From G963674685 sp964591275 (GTDB taxonomy: Bacteria > Lernaellota > Lernaellaia > JACKCT01): a stretch of 64,000 nucleotides of DNA. The position numbers were made by a program, and so were the translations under genes. Location: NCBI GenBank assembly GCA_964591275.1, contig CAZQAE010000021.1, forward strand, positions 7,112 through 71,111, given 5' to 3'. A model generated the notes under the pieces. It ran no database searches and had not been told where the DNA came from. It saw only the letters and a program-made list of their open reading frames with translations. Shown piece after piece: positions 34,408 to 43,905 of the stretch. The stretch's first letter is position 1. Each line of letters begins with the position of its first letter.

Positions 34408-35451
34408 TTAGGGTTTCAGTATGACTTTCCCGCAGGAGCCTGAGCGCATCAACTCGAAAGCTTCGGCGAATTGCTCCAGCGCAAAGGTGTGCGTGACGAC
34501 GGGACTGACATCAAGTCGACCCGAGTCCAGCAGTTCTCTGACGGTGTACCAGGTCTGCCAAATTTTGCGCCCTGAGATTCCGACGACTTTTGCGCCTTTG
34601 AAGATAATGCTGTCGGCCAGATCAAGAGTGACTTCATTGGAAGGCAAACCAAACATGGTAAAGCGACCGCCGTTGCGCAGTGCGAGGAATCCATCGCGGA
34701 TCGCTTTTTCGTTTCCGCTCATGTCGATGACCACATCCACGAGCGGACCGCCGAGAATCTCCATGGCGCGCTCGGCGACGCTTTCGTTCAAAGGATCAAT
34801 GAGAAAATCTGCGCCCATGGCCTTCGCTTTTTCCCGTCGACCTGCATTTGGCTCCGAGACGATCACCCTGGCGGCGCCGCACACTTTGGCGACGGCGACG
34901 GCCATTTCCCCCACCGGTCCGACGCCCAGAATCAGGACGTTTTTTCCGACCAGTTCACTTCCTTCGGTCACGGCGAACACGGCGTTGCCCAAAGGTTCCT
35001 GGATGCAGGCGATTTCATCGGGAAGTTCCGGGCTGTTGGGCCAGGCGTTTTTTGCGGGGATAGCCACGTAATCGGCAAAACATCCCTGAAAGTCCACGCC
35101 GAGAATTTGGCAGTTCTGACAATGGTGACCCTCGCCGATGCGGCACGAATAGCAGGTGTCGCAAATCACGTGCGTCTCGGCGCTGACGATTTCGCCGACG
35201 GCGACCTCTTTGACATCTTCGCCTGCTTCGACAACGTCGCCCGTAAATTCGTGACCGAAAATCATCGGCGTTTTGATGCGTCCCGCAGCCCAGGGATCCC
35301 AATTGTAAATGTGCAGATCGGTGCCGCAGATGGACGTAGCGCGGACTTTCACCAAAATCTCGCGGGGGCCTATAGTCGGTATTTCCGCCTCGATCAGCTG
35401 CGCTCCGGGCGCGGGCTTGAGTTTGGCAATCGCTTTCATTTTCTCGGCCAT
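34408..35451 (-). CDS. tdh: Zinc-dependent dehydrogenase, L-threonine 3-dehydrogenase-like
   Basis: The 347-residue product is a medium-chain dehydrogenase: SICGTDLHIYNWDPW, GHEFTGDVVEAG (catalytic zinc site), CDTCYSCRIGEGHHCQNC (structural zinc lobe) and the Rossmann GVGPVGEMAVAVAKVCGA. The DLHIYNWD and FGHEF segments and length agree best with Tdh, which oxidises threonine to 2-amino-3-ketobutyrate with NAD. The partner ligase (kbl) is not adjacent, so a related polyol or butanediol dehydrogenase remains possible. Start at 35451 is chosen because CAGGGAGC lies seven bases before; the frame is open further upstream. Confidence 0.85.
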   Translation of the reverse strand: MAEKMKAIAKLKPAPGAQLIEAEIPTIGPREILVKVRATSICGTDLHIYNWDPWAAGRIKTPMIFGHEFTGDVVEAGEDVKEVAVGEIVSAETHVICDTCYSCRIGEGHHCQNCQILGVDFQGCFADYVAIPAKNAWPNSPELPDEIACIQEPLGNAVFAVTEGSELVGKNVLILGVGPVGEMAVAVAKVCGAARVIVSEPNAGRREKAKAMGADFLIDPLNESVAERAMEILGGPLVDVVIDMSGNEKAIRDGFLALRNGGRFTMFGLPSNEVTLDLADSIIFKGAKVVGISGRKIWQTWYTVRELLDSGRLDVSPVVTHTFALEQFAEAFELMRSGSCGKVILKP

Positions 35452-35712
35452 AAAAAAGCTCCCTGACATTACCAGAACCATTTGCACAAGCATGGAAAAC
35501 TTGCCCTTATGTCGACACGTTTTCCCCATGCGCCAATGCTCGTCGGGCATTGCAATTTGTGAGCGTACTCCGATTGAATCATTGCTTCAAGAGATGCTAA
35601 ATTTTGGGGGAAATACGCCCAGCTTGACTTGGCCCACTCTTTGATTAAGATAGCGCGTTCTATTGTCGAAGCTCTAGTGACCCAAAAACCAAACATGGAT
35701 GGGAGATACAAA

Positions 35713-36600
35713 GTGAAAAAGCTGCAAATTCTGGGCCTGATACTGCTCGTTGCGTTCGTCGCATCAGCCATTGGCTGCAGTGCATCCGGCCTGACGCCGG
35801 AACAGGCGACGCAAGCGAAAATGCTGGCCGACCTCGGCGTTAAAATGCCGGACCTCGAAAAAATGTCGGCTGAGGAAAAAGAAGTCTATAAGCACCTTCT
35901 AAATTCCTCAGGAGAAATCACCAAAGATTTCGTGAAATTCCTGGGCGACAACGCAAAGGACGAGAAAAAATTTACGAAAAGCATGGAAGGTTTTGACAAG
36001 CGTCCTTTGAAAACGCTGGCTTTTGCCGCCCGACCTAAAAGGAAAGAGCAGGAAAAAGAAGATCCGAACAAGGTTTACGAAGTCGACATGAAATTCGGAG
36101 AGGTTCCCACCAAAGGTTCCGAAAACGCGCCCATCCTCATCTACGAATTTTCCGAGTTCCAGTGCCCCTTTTGCAAGCGCGGAGCCAATACGGTTGATGA
36201 GCTTGTGAAAGAGTACGGCAAAGACAAGATCCAGGTCCGCTACGTGATGCGTATCCTGCCTTTCCATAAGAAAGCCCCTGCCGCCGCCGCCGCTGCTTAC
36301 GCCGCCTGGAAACAAAATAAATTCTGGGAATTCCATGATTACATGTGGGAACATCAGAAGGAAATGGGCGATGAACTCAGCATGACGTGGGCGAAGGAAA
36401 ACGGCATGAACATGAACAAGTTCAAAGAGGATATGAAAATCGAAAAATGGCAGGAAGAATTTGACCGACTCGGCAAGATCGCCGATGGCGTGGGCGTGCG
36501 CGGCGTTCCCACCTTCCTGATCAACGGCAAAAAACTGCGCGGCGCCAAACCCGCCGCCGAATTCAAAAAGATCATCGACGAAATCCTCAAAGGAAAATAA
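35713..36600 (+). CDS. DsbA/thioredoxin-fold lipoprotein
   Basis: The protein starts with a lipoprotein signal (LILLVAFVASAIGC), has a helical region of about 110 residues, and then a DsbA-family domain. SEFQCPFCKR holds the CPFC redox site, a helical insert follows, and VRGVPTFLING carries the cis-proline loop. It would act as a periplasmic thiol oxidase or isomerase; a DsbB partner is not in the window. GTG 35713 is likely because GGGAGA lies six bases before, with ATG 35695 as alternative. A bidirectional-looking terminator follows. Confidence 0.88.
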   Translation: MKKLQILGLILLVAFVASAIGCSASGLTPEQATQAKMLADLGVKMPDLEKMSAEEKEVYKHLLNSSGEITKDFVKFLGDNAKDEKKFTKSMEGFDKRPLKTLAFAARPKRKEQEKEDPNKVYEVDMKFGEVPTKGSENAPILIYEFSEFQCPFCKRGANTVDELVKEYGKDKIQVRYVMRILPFHKKAPAAAAAAYAAWKQNKFWEFHDYMWEHQKEMGDELSMTWAKENGMNMNKFKEDMKIEKWQEEFDRLGKIADGVGVRGVPTFLINGKKLRGAKPAAEFKKIIDEILKGK

Positions 36601-36632
36601 TAGCGATATCGCCTAATAGTTTCGTTGAACAG

Positions 36633-36660
36633 GAAAGGGACCGGATAACCGGTCCCTTTC
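36633..36660 (+). terminator. Rho-independent terminator after DsbA-like gene
   Basis: AAAGGGACCGG-ATAA-CCGGTCCCTTT is a perfect 11-bp stem with a four-base loop, followed by CTTTTG. The A-run on the other side would also serve the convergent minus-strand gene. Confidence 0.88.
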
Positions 36661-36760
36661 TTTTGTTTAAATGCTCTCCCAATGAAAAGCATCTGTCTCA
36701 TGGATGTTATTGCGCTTATCTCCCATGAGCCTTTTCACTGGCCTGGGAATTTCCGCCTCA

Positions 36761-38242
36761 TCAAAAGCCGTAGATTTTGTCCCATATGTCAAAGATTTCG
36801 GGATTACGTCGATCCCAGTCCGCGGCGATGTCCGGCTTGCGTAGCGTGAGCGGATAGTAGAGCGCGGGAAAAAGATTGCCGCGCGTCAGTTTCCATCTTT
36901 GCTCGGCCAGTTCACTCTCGCATTCATCGGTGTGAAAAAACATCCACTCCCGCCGCTCGATATCGCTGAGGCATCCCGTCTGGGCCGATTCGCTTTTCGC
37001 CTTTGGGAAACGCACGTACCAGCGCTCATCCACCGGGACCCGGGCGAAGCTGGCAGCGAGAATTCCGACTTCCAGGACGCTGATGACCGCGGCGATAATG
37101 GCCCAAGCTTGCAGGCGACGTCGGTTATGTGCGAACCATTCAATTCCCCGCACGGAAAACAGGGCCAGGGGCGGGATCGCCAGAGCGCCGAAAGTATTCT
37201 TCGGCTCTTCCCAGTTTTCCTGAAAGAGAAATAAGCTCAGCCACACGCCCAGCCACAAAAAGAAGAAGAAAAAGACGATTTTGCCCTTGCGCCACTGCGC
37301 GGCGAGTCCGGGGAGTATGAAGGCTGTGAGAAGGACGCCGAAGCAAAGGATAATCGACAGCGGCAGCGTCAGATAGGTGGGGAAAGGATAGTGCGGCGTG
37401 CGCACCAAGTGGTCGTGAAAGGGCCAGTTGAAAAGGCCGTTTATGGAAAATTGCATTCCCAGAAATTCGTGCGGGAAGGAGGGCCGATGTCCCGCGAAGT
37501 CGCTGAACTGCGAGGCGTGGATGAGCATCTTTCCGAAAGCGAATTTATTCCATGCCAGATAGGGCGCAATGGCGACCAGGGCCCCGCCGCCAAACAGGAC
37601 AAGGCCGCGAATCCCTTTCGGCTTGGCTAATATCAAAAGGGCAATGGCCGGAGCGATAACGATGACTTCGTTTTTGATTCCACCCAGCGCGCCATAGACA
37701 AGACCGGCGATAAGAAAGCGTGGATTGTCCATGAGCAAAAGCCCCGCCAGAGCCATGAGAATCGGCAGCGCGATAAAGTTGGCGTTGAGCCTGCTGATGG
37801 CGATGACGAATGGATTCATCGCCGTCATCAGGGCAAAAGCGAGTGCGCCCGCCGGGTTAAAGAGTTTTTGTCCCACGGCGTAGGTCATCAAAAAAAGCAT
37901 GGCCCCCAAAAGCGCATACAGGACGCGGAATCCCGCCATGCCGAACATGCTGTAAGCGACGGCAAAGGTTATTCCCGGCCCGATTCGCTGATCCTTGGAG
38001 ACGATTCCGTAGCTGCCTGAGTCGATAAGGTCATGGGGCAGGCGATTGCGCAGATTGTATTTGTAGGCTGCGTCGCCGGTTTCGCCAGTGAACACGCACG
38101 GCTGCCCCGCAATGAATGTCGCCGGGGCGGCGATGTAGGTATCCCAGTAGTCGATGCCTGCGCCCTCAAAGTTGAAAAAGAAAAAGGCGTAAATGCAAAG
38201 CGTGAGAATCGGGACAATAATTTTCGTCGTGGCGTTTGTCAT
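36761..38242 (-). CDS. GT-C-fold (GT39-like) membrane glycosyltransferase
   Basis: A 493-residue protein with about ten transmembrane helices. The N-terminal periplasmic loop has DYWDTYIAAPATFIAG, where an Asp pair after the first helix is the GT-C catalytic signature position, and SRLNANFIALPILMALAGL plus GIKNEVIVIAPA resemble PMT/ArnT-like enzymes. A soluble C-terminal domain of about 90 residues follows. It would transfer a sugar from a lipid carrier to a lipid or protein at the periplasmic face. ATG 38242 overlaps the carbamoyltransferase stop by four bases. Confidence 0.78.
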   Translation of the reverse strand: MTNATTKIIVPILTLCIYAFFFFNFEGAGIDYWDTYIAAPATFIAGQPCVFTGETGDAAYKYNLRNRLPHDLIDSGSYGIVSKDQRIGPGITFAVAYSMFGMAGFRVLYALLGAMLFLMTYAVGQKLFNPAGALAFALMTAMNPFVIAISRLNANFIALPILMALAGLLLMDNPRFLIAGLVYGALGGIKNEVIVIAPAIALLILAKPKGIRGLVLFGGGALVAIAPYLAWNKFAFGKMLIHASQFSDFAGHRPSFPHEFLGMQFSINGLFNWPFHDHLVRTPHYPFPTYLTLPLSIILCFGVLLTAFILPGLAAQWRKGKIVFFFFFLWLGVWLSLFLFQENWEEPKNTFGALAIPPLALFSVRGIEWFAHNRRRLQAWAIIAAVISVLEVGILAASFARVPVDERWYVRFPKAKSESAQTGCLSDIERREWMFFHTDECESELAEQRWKLTRGNLFPALYYPLTLRKPDIAADWDRRNPEIFDIWDKIYGF

Positions 38243-39900
38243 CGGAGTTTCCAAAAGCATTGGCCGCCGACGATCAGGGCGGACAAGGGAGTTTGTATAA
38301 AGAACTGGTGAGCCCGTTTCGTTTTGGCAATGATCGGCTCGCCGTGCATGTTTAAGCTTGTGTTGATCAGCAGCGGCGGCGAGGCGTGCTTTGCGTAGGC
38401 CGTTAATATCTTGTGGAAAAGCGGCGAGCTGTCTTTGTCGACGATCTGTACGCGCATCGAAGCGTCAACATGCACAGCCACCGGATACTGACTCGCCACT
38501 TCCTGCTTCGCCTGCGCCGTGACCGTCATATGGCGAAAAGCGGTGTACATGGGCGATGATGTGAACTCGCCGAAATCTTCGGCCCGCACAACCGGGGCGA
38601 AGGGCATGATCTCCGGCCTTTGAAGCGCGCGTCCTATCGCTAAAGCGGTATCAGGATGCCGCGCGGAAAAGAGTATCGACCGGTTTCCCAAAGCGCGTGG
38701 ACCAAATTCCATTTGCCCGGCGACCACGCCGACGGCTTTTCCTTCATTGATGGCAGCAGCGATCTTTTCGATTTGCGTGTCGTTTATGGGCTCAATGGCG
38801 GCATCCAGCGAGGAGACATCGGATCTCTCCAGTTCCTGGGCTTTTAGTCCGGAGAAAGGATCAAAGATTTCGCGCGGGATTTGTTTGCCGCTCATGACCC
38901 ACGCGGCGCCGACGCACAATCCCCCGTCGCCCATGTGCGGAAAGACATAAAGGTCCCGGCATCCGCAATGCGCCGCGATGATCTGATTGAGGCGCACGTT
39001 GGCGAACAGTCCCCCGGCCAGGCAAAGATTTTTCGCGCCGGTATTTTTCATCCAATACGCGATGAAGCCTCCCAGTATATGCTCCACGCATGCCTGCAAT
39101 CCGGCGGCGATGTCGGCAGCGGAATTTCCCTGGAGCATCCGTGCAAGCCGGGAGGGCGTCGGATTTTTTTGCAGGGTCAAACGCCCTTCATCAAAAGCGA
39201 AAAATTCGTCGAAACTCTTTTTCGTCGCCTGCGGATCGCCCGATGCGGCCAGCGCTGCAACCTGCCCCTCCTCGCCTTCGCAAAAACCGAGTAGCGATGT
39301 GACGCGCCCATAAAGAAGTGATGGGCTAACAGGAAAATGCAGCTTCACAAGAGGTTTTAGTTCATCGGCTTCCCAGCGCCATGCGCCTCCCGCGCACCCG
39401 TCGCCAAAAGCGTCCATCGTCACAACGAGGGCTTCGGCGAATCCCGAACCAAATGCGGCGCCGGCGGCGTGCGCGTGGTGGTGATCGATCATGTGCAGGG
39501 GGGCGACAAATCCCATTTTGCGAAGGCGCGAAGAAATGACTCTTGTCGATAAAGCCGCATCTACAGCCCGTATCGGCCCGGTCGAGGCGATGAAATTTTG
39601 TGCGGCGGCTGAAATCCGGTTGAAGGGGCGATTCAATAGAAGATTCGGATTTGTATTGGTGTACATGGCATTGAGCAGCCTGTGGACCGAACGACCGGCG
39701 ATTTCCGCCACGGCGACTTTGTCCACATTCCCCGGAGTCAGGCCGGCGATACGCAGGGCGCGTGCGACGGAATTATACGGAAAGCCCGGCTTGCGCTTGA
39801 TCCGCGTGATGCGCTCTTCAGAAATCGCAGCGAGGATGCGTCCGTCGTGCGTCACGCACGCACCGGCGTCGTGGCCGTCGCATACGCCCAGAACGATCAT
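38239..39900 (-). CDS. Carbamoyltransferase (NodU/CmcH family)
   Basis: The 553-residue product begins MIVLGVCDGHDAGACVTHDG and contains IDHHHAHAAGAAFGSGF (metal-binding His cluster), NLCLAGGLFANVRLN, MGDGGLCVGAAW and the C-terminal FGPRALGNRSI and PPLLINTSLNMHGEP. These enzymes use carbamoyl phosphate and ATP to carbamoylate sugars or natural products. The start at 39900 is set by homology and AAAGGA upstream; the frame is open 103 codons further, across the overlapping small membrane gene. It shares four-base overlaps with both neighbours, so the three minus-strand genes form one operon. Confidence 0.95.
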   Translation of the reverse strand: MIVLGVCDGHDAGACVTHDGRILAAISEERITRIKRKPGFPYNSVARALRIAGLTPGNVDKVAVAEIAGRSVHRLLNAMYTNTNPNLLLNRPFNRISAAAQNFIASTGPIRAVDAALSTRVISSRLRKMGFVAPLHMIDHHHAHAAGAAFGSGFAEALVVTMDAFGDGCAGGAWRWEADELKPLVKLHFPVSPSLLYGRVTSLLGFCEGEEGQVAALAASGDPQATKKSFDEFFAFDEGRLTLQKNPTPSRLARMLQGNSAADIAAGLQACVEHILGGFIAYWMKNTGAKNLCLAGGLFANVRLNQIIAAHCGCRDLYVFPHMGDGGLCVGAAWVMSGKQIPREIFDPFSGLKAQELERSDVSSLDAAIEPINDTQIEKIAAAINEGKAVGVVAGQMEFGPRALGNRSILFSARHPDTALAIGRALQRPEIMPFAPVVRAEDFGEFTSSPMYTAFRHMTVTAQAKQEVASQYPVAVHVDASMRVQIVDKDSSPLFHKILTAYAKHASPPLLINTSLNMHGEPIIAKTKRAHQFFIQTPLSALIVGGQCFWKLR

Positions 39901-40175
39901 TGTCTCGGTTCCTTTCGCGTGCGCTTGGGATAAATCAATCCGGCCAGACCCAAAACCATTGCGACGGGAACAAAGACAAATGGACCGGCTGTTGTCCCGA
40001 TGATCATCGCCAGGGCAAAGGAAATCAGGGGCACGAAAAGAACGCTGAAGAATACGGCCCATACGATTGTCCAAGCCGTGATTTTTGCTCCGGTTACAAG
40101 CCGCGCCGGAAGCAGGCCGGGCAAAACGAAAAGTACGGGACTTGCAATCAGCCAGTATGTCGCATTCACGATCAT
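39897..40175 (-). CDS. Small three-helix membrane protein
   Basis: A 92-residue hydrophobic protein with about three membrane segments and a basic tail (YPKRTRKEPRQ). Its stop overlaps the carbamoyltransferase start as ATGA, which strongly supports its reality. AAAGGAG lies two bases before the ATG and eight before an in-frame GTG two codons later, so translation may begin at 40169. No family recognised; it resembles small SxtJ-like membrane proteins that accompany carbamoyltransferases, from memory only. Confidence 0.75.
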   Translation of the reverse strand: MIVNATYWLIASPVLFVLPGLLPARLVTGAKITAWTIVWAVFFSVLFVPLISFALAMIIGTTAGPFVFVPVAMVLGLAGLIYPKRTRKEPRQ

Positions 40176-40260
40176 AGCTCCTTTGATAAATCCGCTTGAA
40201 GTAAAGCAAAAAAGGCCGTACTTTGCCAGTCGTTTAAGGAAAGAAATTTAAAATCATTAG

Positions 40261-41700
40261 ATGACAATTGTGGGAAATAGCACAACACATCACAATACCG
40301 ACGTTCTCCTGGCTGTTCCATTTTACGCGGACCGGATCAGCATGGTGGCCCAGACAACGGTCGGCCCTCCCCTCGGTTTGGCATATCTCGCCGCTGAATT
40401 GGAAAATCGCGGCGTGCGCGTATCCATCCTCGACGCCAACGCACTGCGTTTAAGCGACGAAGAAGTGCGCCGTCGGATTGTTGAGCTAAAGCCTCGGATA
40501 TTGGGCCTGACGGCCGTTACGCCGACAGTGGACCAGTGCGCGGGCATTGCGGCGCAGGTGAAAAAAAATTTGCCGGAAACGACGGTTCTTTTGGGCGGAC
40601 CGCATGCAACGGCGGCGCCTGTCGAAACATTGGAGAAATTCGACGCCTTCGATTATCTCGTCAAGGGTGAAGCGGAGTTTCGGCTGCCACAGATGATTGA
40701 TGCGCTGAAGTCCGGCAAAAATCTTTTGGGATTCGATGGGGTTGCTTATAAAGACGAAGACGGGCGCGTTGTTGATGTCGCCGAAACCGGCGACCGGGTG
40801 AATGTCAACGAAACCCCGCTTCCGGCGCGGCACTTACTGCCGATGAATCTCTACACCGGTCCCGACGGCGGACGCCTCACGACGATGGCGGCGACGCGCG
40901 GGTGCCCGGCCCACTGCACCTACTGCCTGGTTCCGTCTCTGTTCGGGCGAAAGCTTCGGGCGAGGGACCCGGAAAATGTAGTCGGGGAAATGAATGAATG
41001 CCTTGCGCGATACAAGACGGTCAATTTCAACTTCATCGACGACACCTTCACCTTTAACAAAAATTGGGTCTATCAGCTCTGCGAGGCGATCCGGCAATCC
41101 GGCCTCCAGAAAAAAGCGCGCTGGCTGTGCCTGACCCGCGCGGACACGATCGACCGGGAATTGCTGGCGGCGATGAAGGCGGCGGGATGCTTCAAGATCG
41201 AATTTGGCATCGAGTCCGGCGACGAGGAAATGCTGCGAAAAATCAAAAAGGGCATCACGACAACGCAAAGCATCGAAGCCTTTAAGATGGCACGGGATCT
41301 CGGGCTGGAAACTCTTGGATTTGTCATTATTTTTTCGCCGGAAGAAAATCGGGAATCCTTGGAAAAAACGCGCCGCCTGATTTTCAAAGCCGACCCAGAC
41401 ACACTTCAAATGTCTTTTTGCACGCCCTTTCCGGGAACCGCCATCGAGCGGGAAATCCAGGAAAAAGGATTAAAAATCTCGGGGGATTGGAGCCGCTTCA
41501 TTTTTTTGAAGCAGCCCGTGTTCGAACATCCAAATTTTTCCTACGATCAGATGATCGCCTGGCAAACCCGCATGCTGCGCGCCTTTTACTTCAGACCCCA
41601 GACGGTTTTTCGCTTGCTGCTGTCAACATGGCGAAAGGGCGGATGGGGCGGATTTTTACGAAGCGCATTTTCCGCCGTGCGAAGTCTTCTTTCATCATGA
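40261..41700 (+). CDS. B12-binding radical SAM protein
   Basis: The 479-residue protein has an N-terminal cobalamin-binding domain (about 15-150: GPPLGLAYLAAELENRG, ILGLTAVTPTVDQ, TVLLGGPHATAAP) and a radical SAM core with RGCPAHCTYC (the CxxxCxxC cluster ligands). FIDDTFTFNK, FKIEFGIESGDEEMLRKIKKG (cited in part) and a C-terminal helical region follow. Relatives (BchE/HpnJ/HpnP-type) carry out methylation or rearrangement on lipids and natural products. It is divergent from the carbamoyltransferase operon and coupled to the next gene by a four-base overlap. Confidence 0.93.
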   Translation: MTIVGNSTTHHNTDVLLAVPFYADRISMVAQTTVGPPLGLAYLAAELENRGVRVSILDANALRLSDEEVRRRIVELKPRILGLTAVTPTVDQCAGIAAQVKKNLPETTVLLGGPHATAAPVETLEKFDAFDYLVKGEAEFRLPQMIDALKSGKNLLGFDGVAYKDEDGRVVDVAETGDRVNVNETPLPARHLLPMNLYTGPDGGRLTTMAATRGCPAHCTYCLVPSLFGRKLRARDPENVVGEMNECLARYKTVNFNFIDDTFTFNKNWVYQLCEAIRQSGLQKKARWLCLTRADTIDRELLAAMKAAGCFKIEFGIESGDEEMLRKIKKGITTTQSIEAFKMARDLGLETLGFVIIFSPEENRESLEKTRRLIFKADPDTLQMSFCTPFPGTAIEREIQEKGLKISGDWSRFIFLKQPVFEHPNFSYDQMIAWQTRMLRAFYFRPQTVFRLLLSTWRKGGWGGFLRSAFSAVRSLLSS

Positions 41701-42728
41701 ATCACACCGGGACGGCACCGCAAAGCACTAACAATTTCATTGGGCGCTTTCGTTCAGCTGTGACTTCCGGCCCGGCGATGCTCGCCATTTCCATCATTTT
41801 TACCATCGCCGCCATTTGGCTTGTGTTGCGAAATACCGAGTTCGCTGAAGTCATGGATGACATCTCCCAAATGCCCGCCTGGCCCTTTGTCGTGGCCTTT
41901 TGCATCATGCTGATCGTTACATTCCTTCGGGCCTTGCGGATGTTTGTGATCGCCGGCGGCGTCGGCGCTGGTTTTTGGGCGAGCGTCGAAACGATTCTGA
42001 TAGGCTACTTTTTCATCACACTTTTGCCCTTGCGGCTGGGGGAGCTGATACGCATCGGGTATCTGACCCGGCGCGCGCCCATGCCCGTTCTTTCGGCAAC
42101 GACAGTCGTCGGCACGGAACGAGCAATGGACCTGATTGGACTGGCCTTTATCGCTTCGGTAGTCTTGTCCGATTATGCCGGAAAGCGCATTCCCAACCTG
42201 CCCGTGCCGCCGTGGTTTTTGTCCGTTGTGGCCGCCGGGGCGCTGGCAACGGGGCTGGCGCTCGGTTTTTGGGTAAAAAACAAAATTGGTCAAAGCGAAG
42301 TCAGTCCCGCCTGGGCCAGGCGTTTCGACGAACTCGCACAGGGCTTGTCGTCTTTGGGATCCGTTAAAAGAGCGGGGGCAGCGTTTTTTATCAGCGTGGC
42401 GATCTGGCTTTTTGTGGCACTGGCGATGATCGTGGCTTTCAAGTCGGTCGATTATCATCCGGCGCCCATCGACGTGGTCATCATCATGCTGGGAACCTGC
42501 TTTTCCATTGCGCTCCCCTCAACGCCCGGTTCCTTTGGCACCTACCATGTCGGGTTTGTTTACGCGGCGCTGCTGGTGGGGATTCCCCGAATATATTCCC
42601 TGCCCGTGGCCATTGTTTTCCATCTGGTGATCCAACTGCCTTTCCTGCCACTCGGTGCCGCGGTGCTGCTGACGGGAGGGCGCAGGGCTTTAGCGAAAGC
42701 TCCGCAACACAAAAACGGCAAAATGTAG
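41697..42728 (+). CDS. Lysylphosphatidylglycerol-synthase-like (UPF0104) membrane protein
   Basis: The 343-residue polytopic protein matches the LPG_synthase_TM/UPF0104 family: FLRALRMFVIAGG, ETILIGYFFITLLPLRLGELIRIGYL (cited in part), VVGTERAMDLIGLAF and PSTPGSFGTYHVGFVYAAL are the family's conserved pieces. Stand-alone members lack the aminoacyl-transferase domain and act as lipid flippase-like proteins. ATG 41697 overlaps the radical SAM stop codon (ATGA); the upstream in-frame extension inside that gene is not real. Confidence 0.9.
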   Translation: MNHTGTAPQSTNNFIGRFRSAVTSGPAMLAISIIFTIAAIWLVLRNTEFAEVMDDISQMPAWPFVVAFCIMLIVTFLRALRMFVIAGGVGAGFWASVETILIGYFFITLLPLRLGELIRIGYLTRRAPMPVLSATTVVGTERAMDLIGLAFIASVVLSDYAGKRIPNLPVPPWFLSVVAAGALATGLALGFWVKNKIGQSEVSPAWARRFDELAQGLSSLGSVKRAGAAFFISVAIWLFVALAMIVAFKSVDYHPAPIDVVIIMLGTCFSIALPSTPGSFGTYHVGFVYAALLVGIPRIYSLPVAIVFHLVIQLPFLPLGAAVLLTGGRRALAKAPQHKNGKM

Positions 42729-42749
42729 AAGGTGAAAGGAGCGATAGAT

Positions 42750-43634
42750 ATGCGTTGGACAGACATATTGCGCGAAAAAGACGGGCCCGTGTTTTCCTTC
42801 GAGTTTTTCCCGCCCAGGAATGAGGACGCCGCGCTGAAATTCGATGCGGTTATCGATAATCTGGCGCAGCTCAATCCGGATGCCGTCACCGTAACATTCG
42901 GCGCCGGCGGATCCACCAAAGACGGAAGCTTTCAGATTGTCGACAAGCTCAAAAACAAAAAAGGGCTTGGCACAGTGGCATACATCGCGGGTTACGGCTT
43001 GGGACCGGAGGAAATTGTTTCCGTACTCGATAAATACAAGGGCATCGGAATTGAGACAATTTTCGTTGTTCACGGTGACAAGCCGCATGGCGCGGAGGAT
43101 TTCAAGGCGCATTCCGACAGCATGTCCTACGCTTCCGATCTGATATCCTTTATCGCCGGAAAATATGATTTCTGCCTCGGATGCGCCGGTTATCCCGAGG
43201 GTCATGTCGATTCGGAAAGCCTGGAAAAGGATATGGAGTATTTGAAGCTGAAAGTTGATAACGGCGCTCAGTACGTTGTCGCGCAATATGTATACAATGT
43301 TGATTTCTTTTTCGACTTTGTTAAACGCGCCCGTGATATCGGGATTGATGTTCCCATCCTGCCGGGAATCATGCCGATTTATTCCGTGAAATTGACAAAA
43401 AATCTCTCGAGAATCTGTGGCGCCGCCATCACTGATGAGGTCTCGGACGCTTTGGCGAAACTCCCGCCGGACGATAAGAAAGCCGTGGTGGATTACGGCG
43501 TCGACCTGGCCACGGAGCAGTGCCGGCAGCTTTTGAAACGAGGCGCCGACGGGCTTCATTTCTATACGATGAATCGCTCGAAAACAGTTGTCGAGGTCGT
43601 AAGCCGGCTGAAAAGCGAAGGGCTAATGAAGTAA
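42750..43634 (+). CDS. metF: 5,10-methylenetetrahydrofolate reductase
   Basis: The 294-residue TIM-barrel protein has FSFEFFPPRNEDAA (folate/FAD catalytic Glu), VTVTFGAGGSTKDG, and GYPEGHVDS, followed by GIMPIYS and GLHFYTMNRS, all typical of MetF, which reduces methylene-THF to methyl-THF for methionine synthesis. AAAGGAG lies eight bases before ATG 42750; the frame is also open from GTG 42732. B12-dependent methionine synthase is not in the window. The gene follows the LPG-synthase-like gene by about 20 bases but is probably functionally separate. Confidence 0.96.
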   Translation: MRWTDILREKDGPVFSFEFFPPRNEDAALKFDAVIDNLAQLNPDAVTVTFGAGGSTKDGSFQIVDKLKNKKGLGTVAYIAGYGLGPEEIVSVLDKYKGIGIETIFVVHGDKPHGAEDFKAHSDSMSYASDLISFIAGKYDFCLGCAGYPEGHVDSESLEKDMEYLKLKVDNGAQYVVAQYVYNVDFFFDFVKRARDIGIDVPILPGIMPIYSVKLTKNLSRICGAAITDEVSDALAKLPPDDKKAVVDYGVDLATEQCRQLLKRGADGLHFYTMNRSKTVVEVVSRLKSEGLMK

Positions 43635-43743
43635 ATACTATCCGTAAAGCGTGGCCTGTCTTTCGTCATGACCAGCCCTTATGTGTCGGAATATCGAAAA
43701 TGTGTTAGCGCATAGAATTTGCGGCCCACTAAGTCCCAGTACT

Positions 43744-43771
43744 ATTTCGGGACGCGCAATCGTCCCGAAAT
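43744..43771. other. Perfect 11-bp stem-loop downstream of metF
   Basis: ATTTCGGGACG and CGTCCCGAAAT are exact inverted repeats around a six-base loop, 110 bases after metF and without a T-run. It may be a weak terminator or the end of a repeated unit; a tRNA-like T-loop (TTCGAAT at 43778) follows immediately. Confidence 0.6.
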
Positions 43772-43811
43772 TATCACTTCGAATTCCACCTGCCCCGAAT
43801 AAAAAATACTT

Positions 43812-43834
43812 CCAAAACAAAAGAATGTGCCGGT
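43812..43834. repeat. Upstream repeat of paralogous lipoprotein genes, copy 1
   Basis: AAAACAAAAGAATGTGCCGG within this stretch is exactly repeated at 49118-49140. Each copy lies some 70 bases before a similar lipoprotein gene and just after a TTCGAAT T-loop-like piece, so a whole unit (tRNA end, promoter, signal-peptide region) was duplicated. A TATAAT at 43871-43876 is a likely -10 element here. Confidence 0.75.
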
Positions 43835-43905
43835 GAGTTCACTGCGTTTCCTTTCCCAAGGTGAAGCTGGTATAATAGCGGTAATTAAAGTGATGGGAGA
43901 AACCC

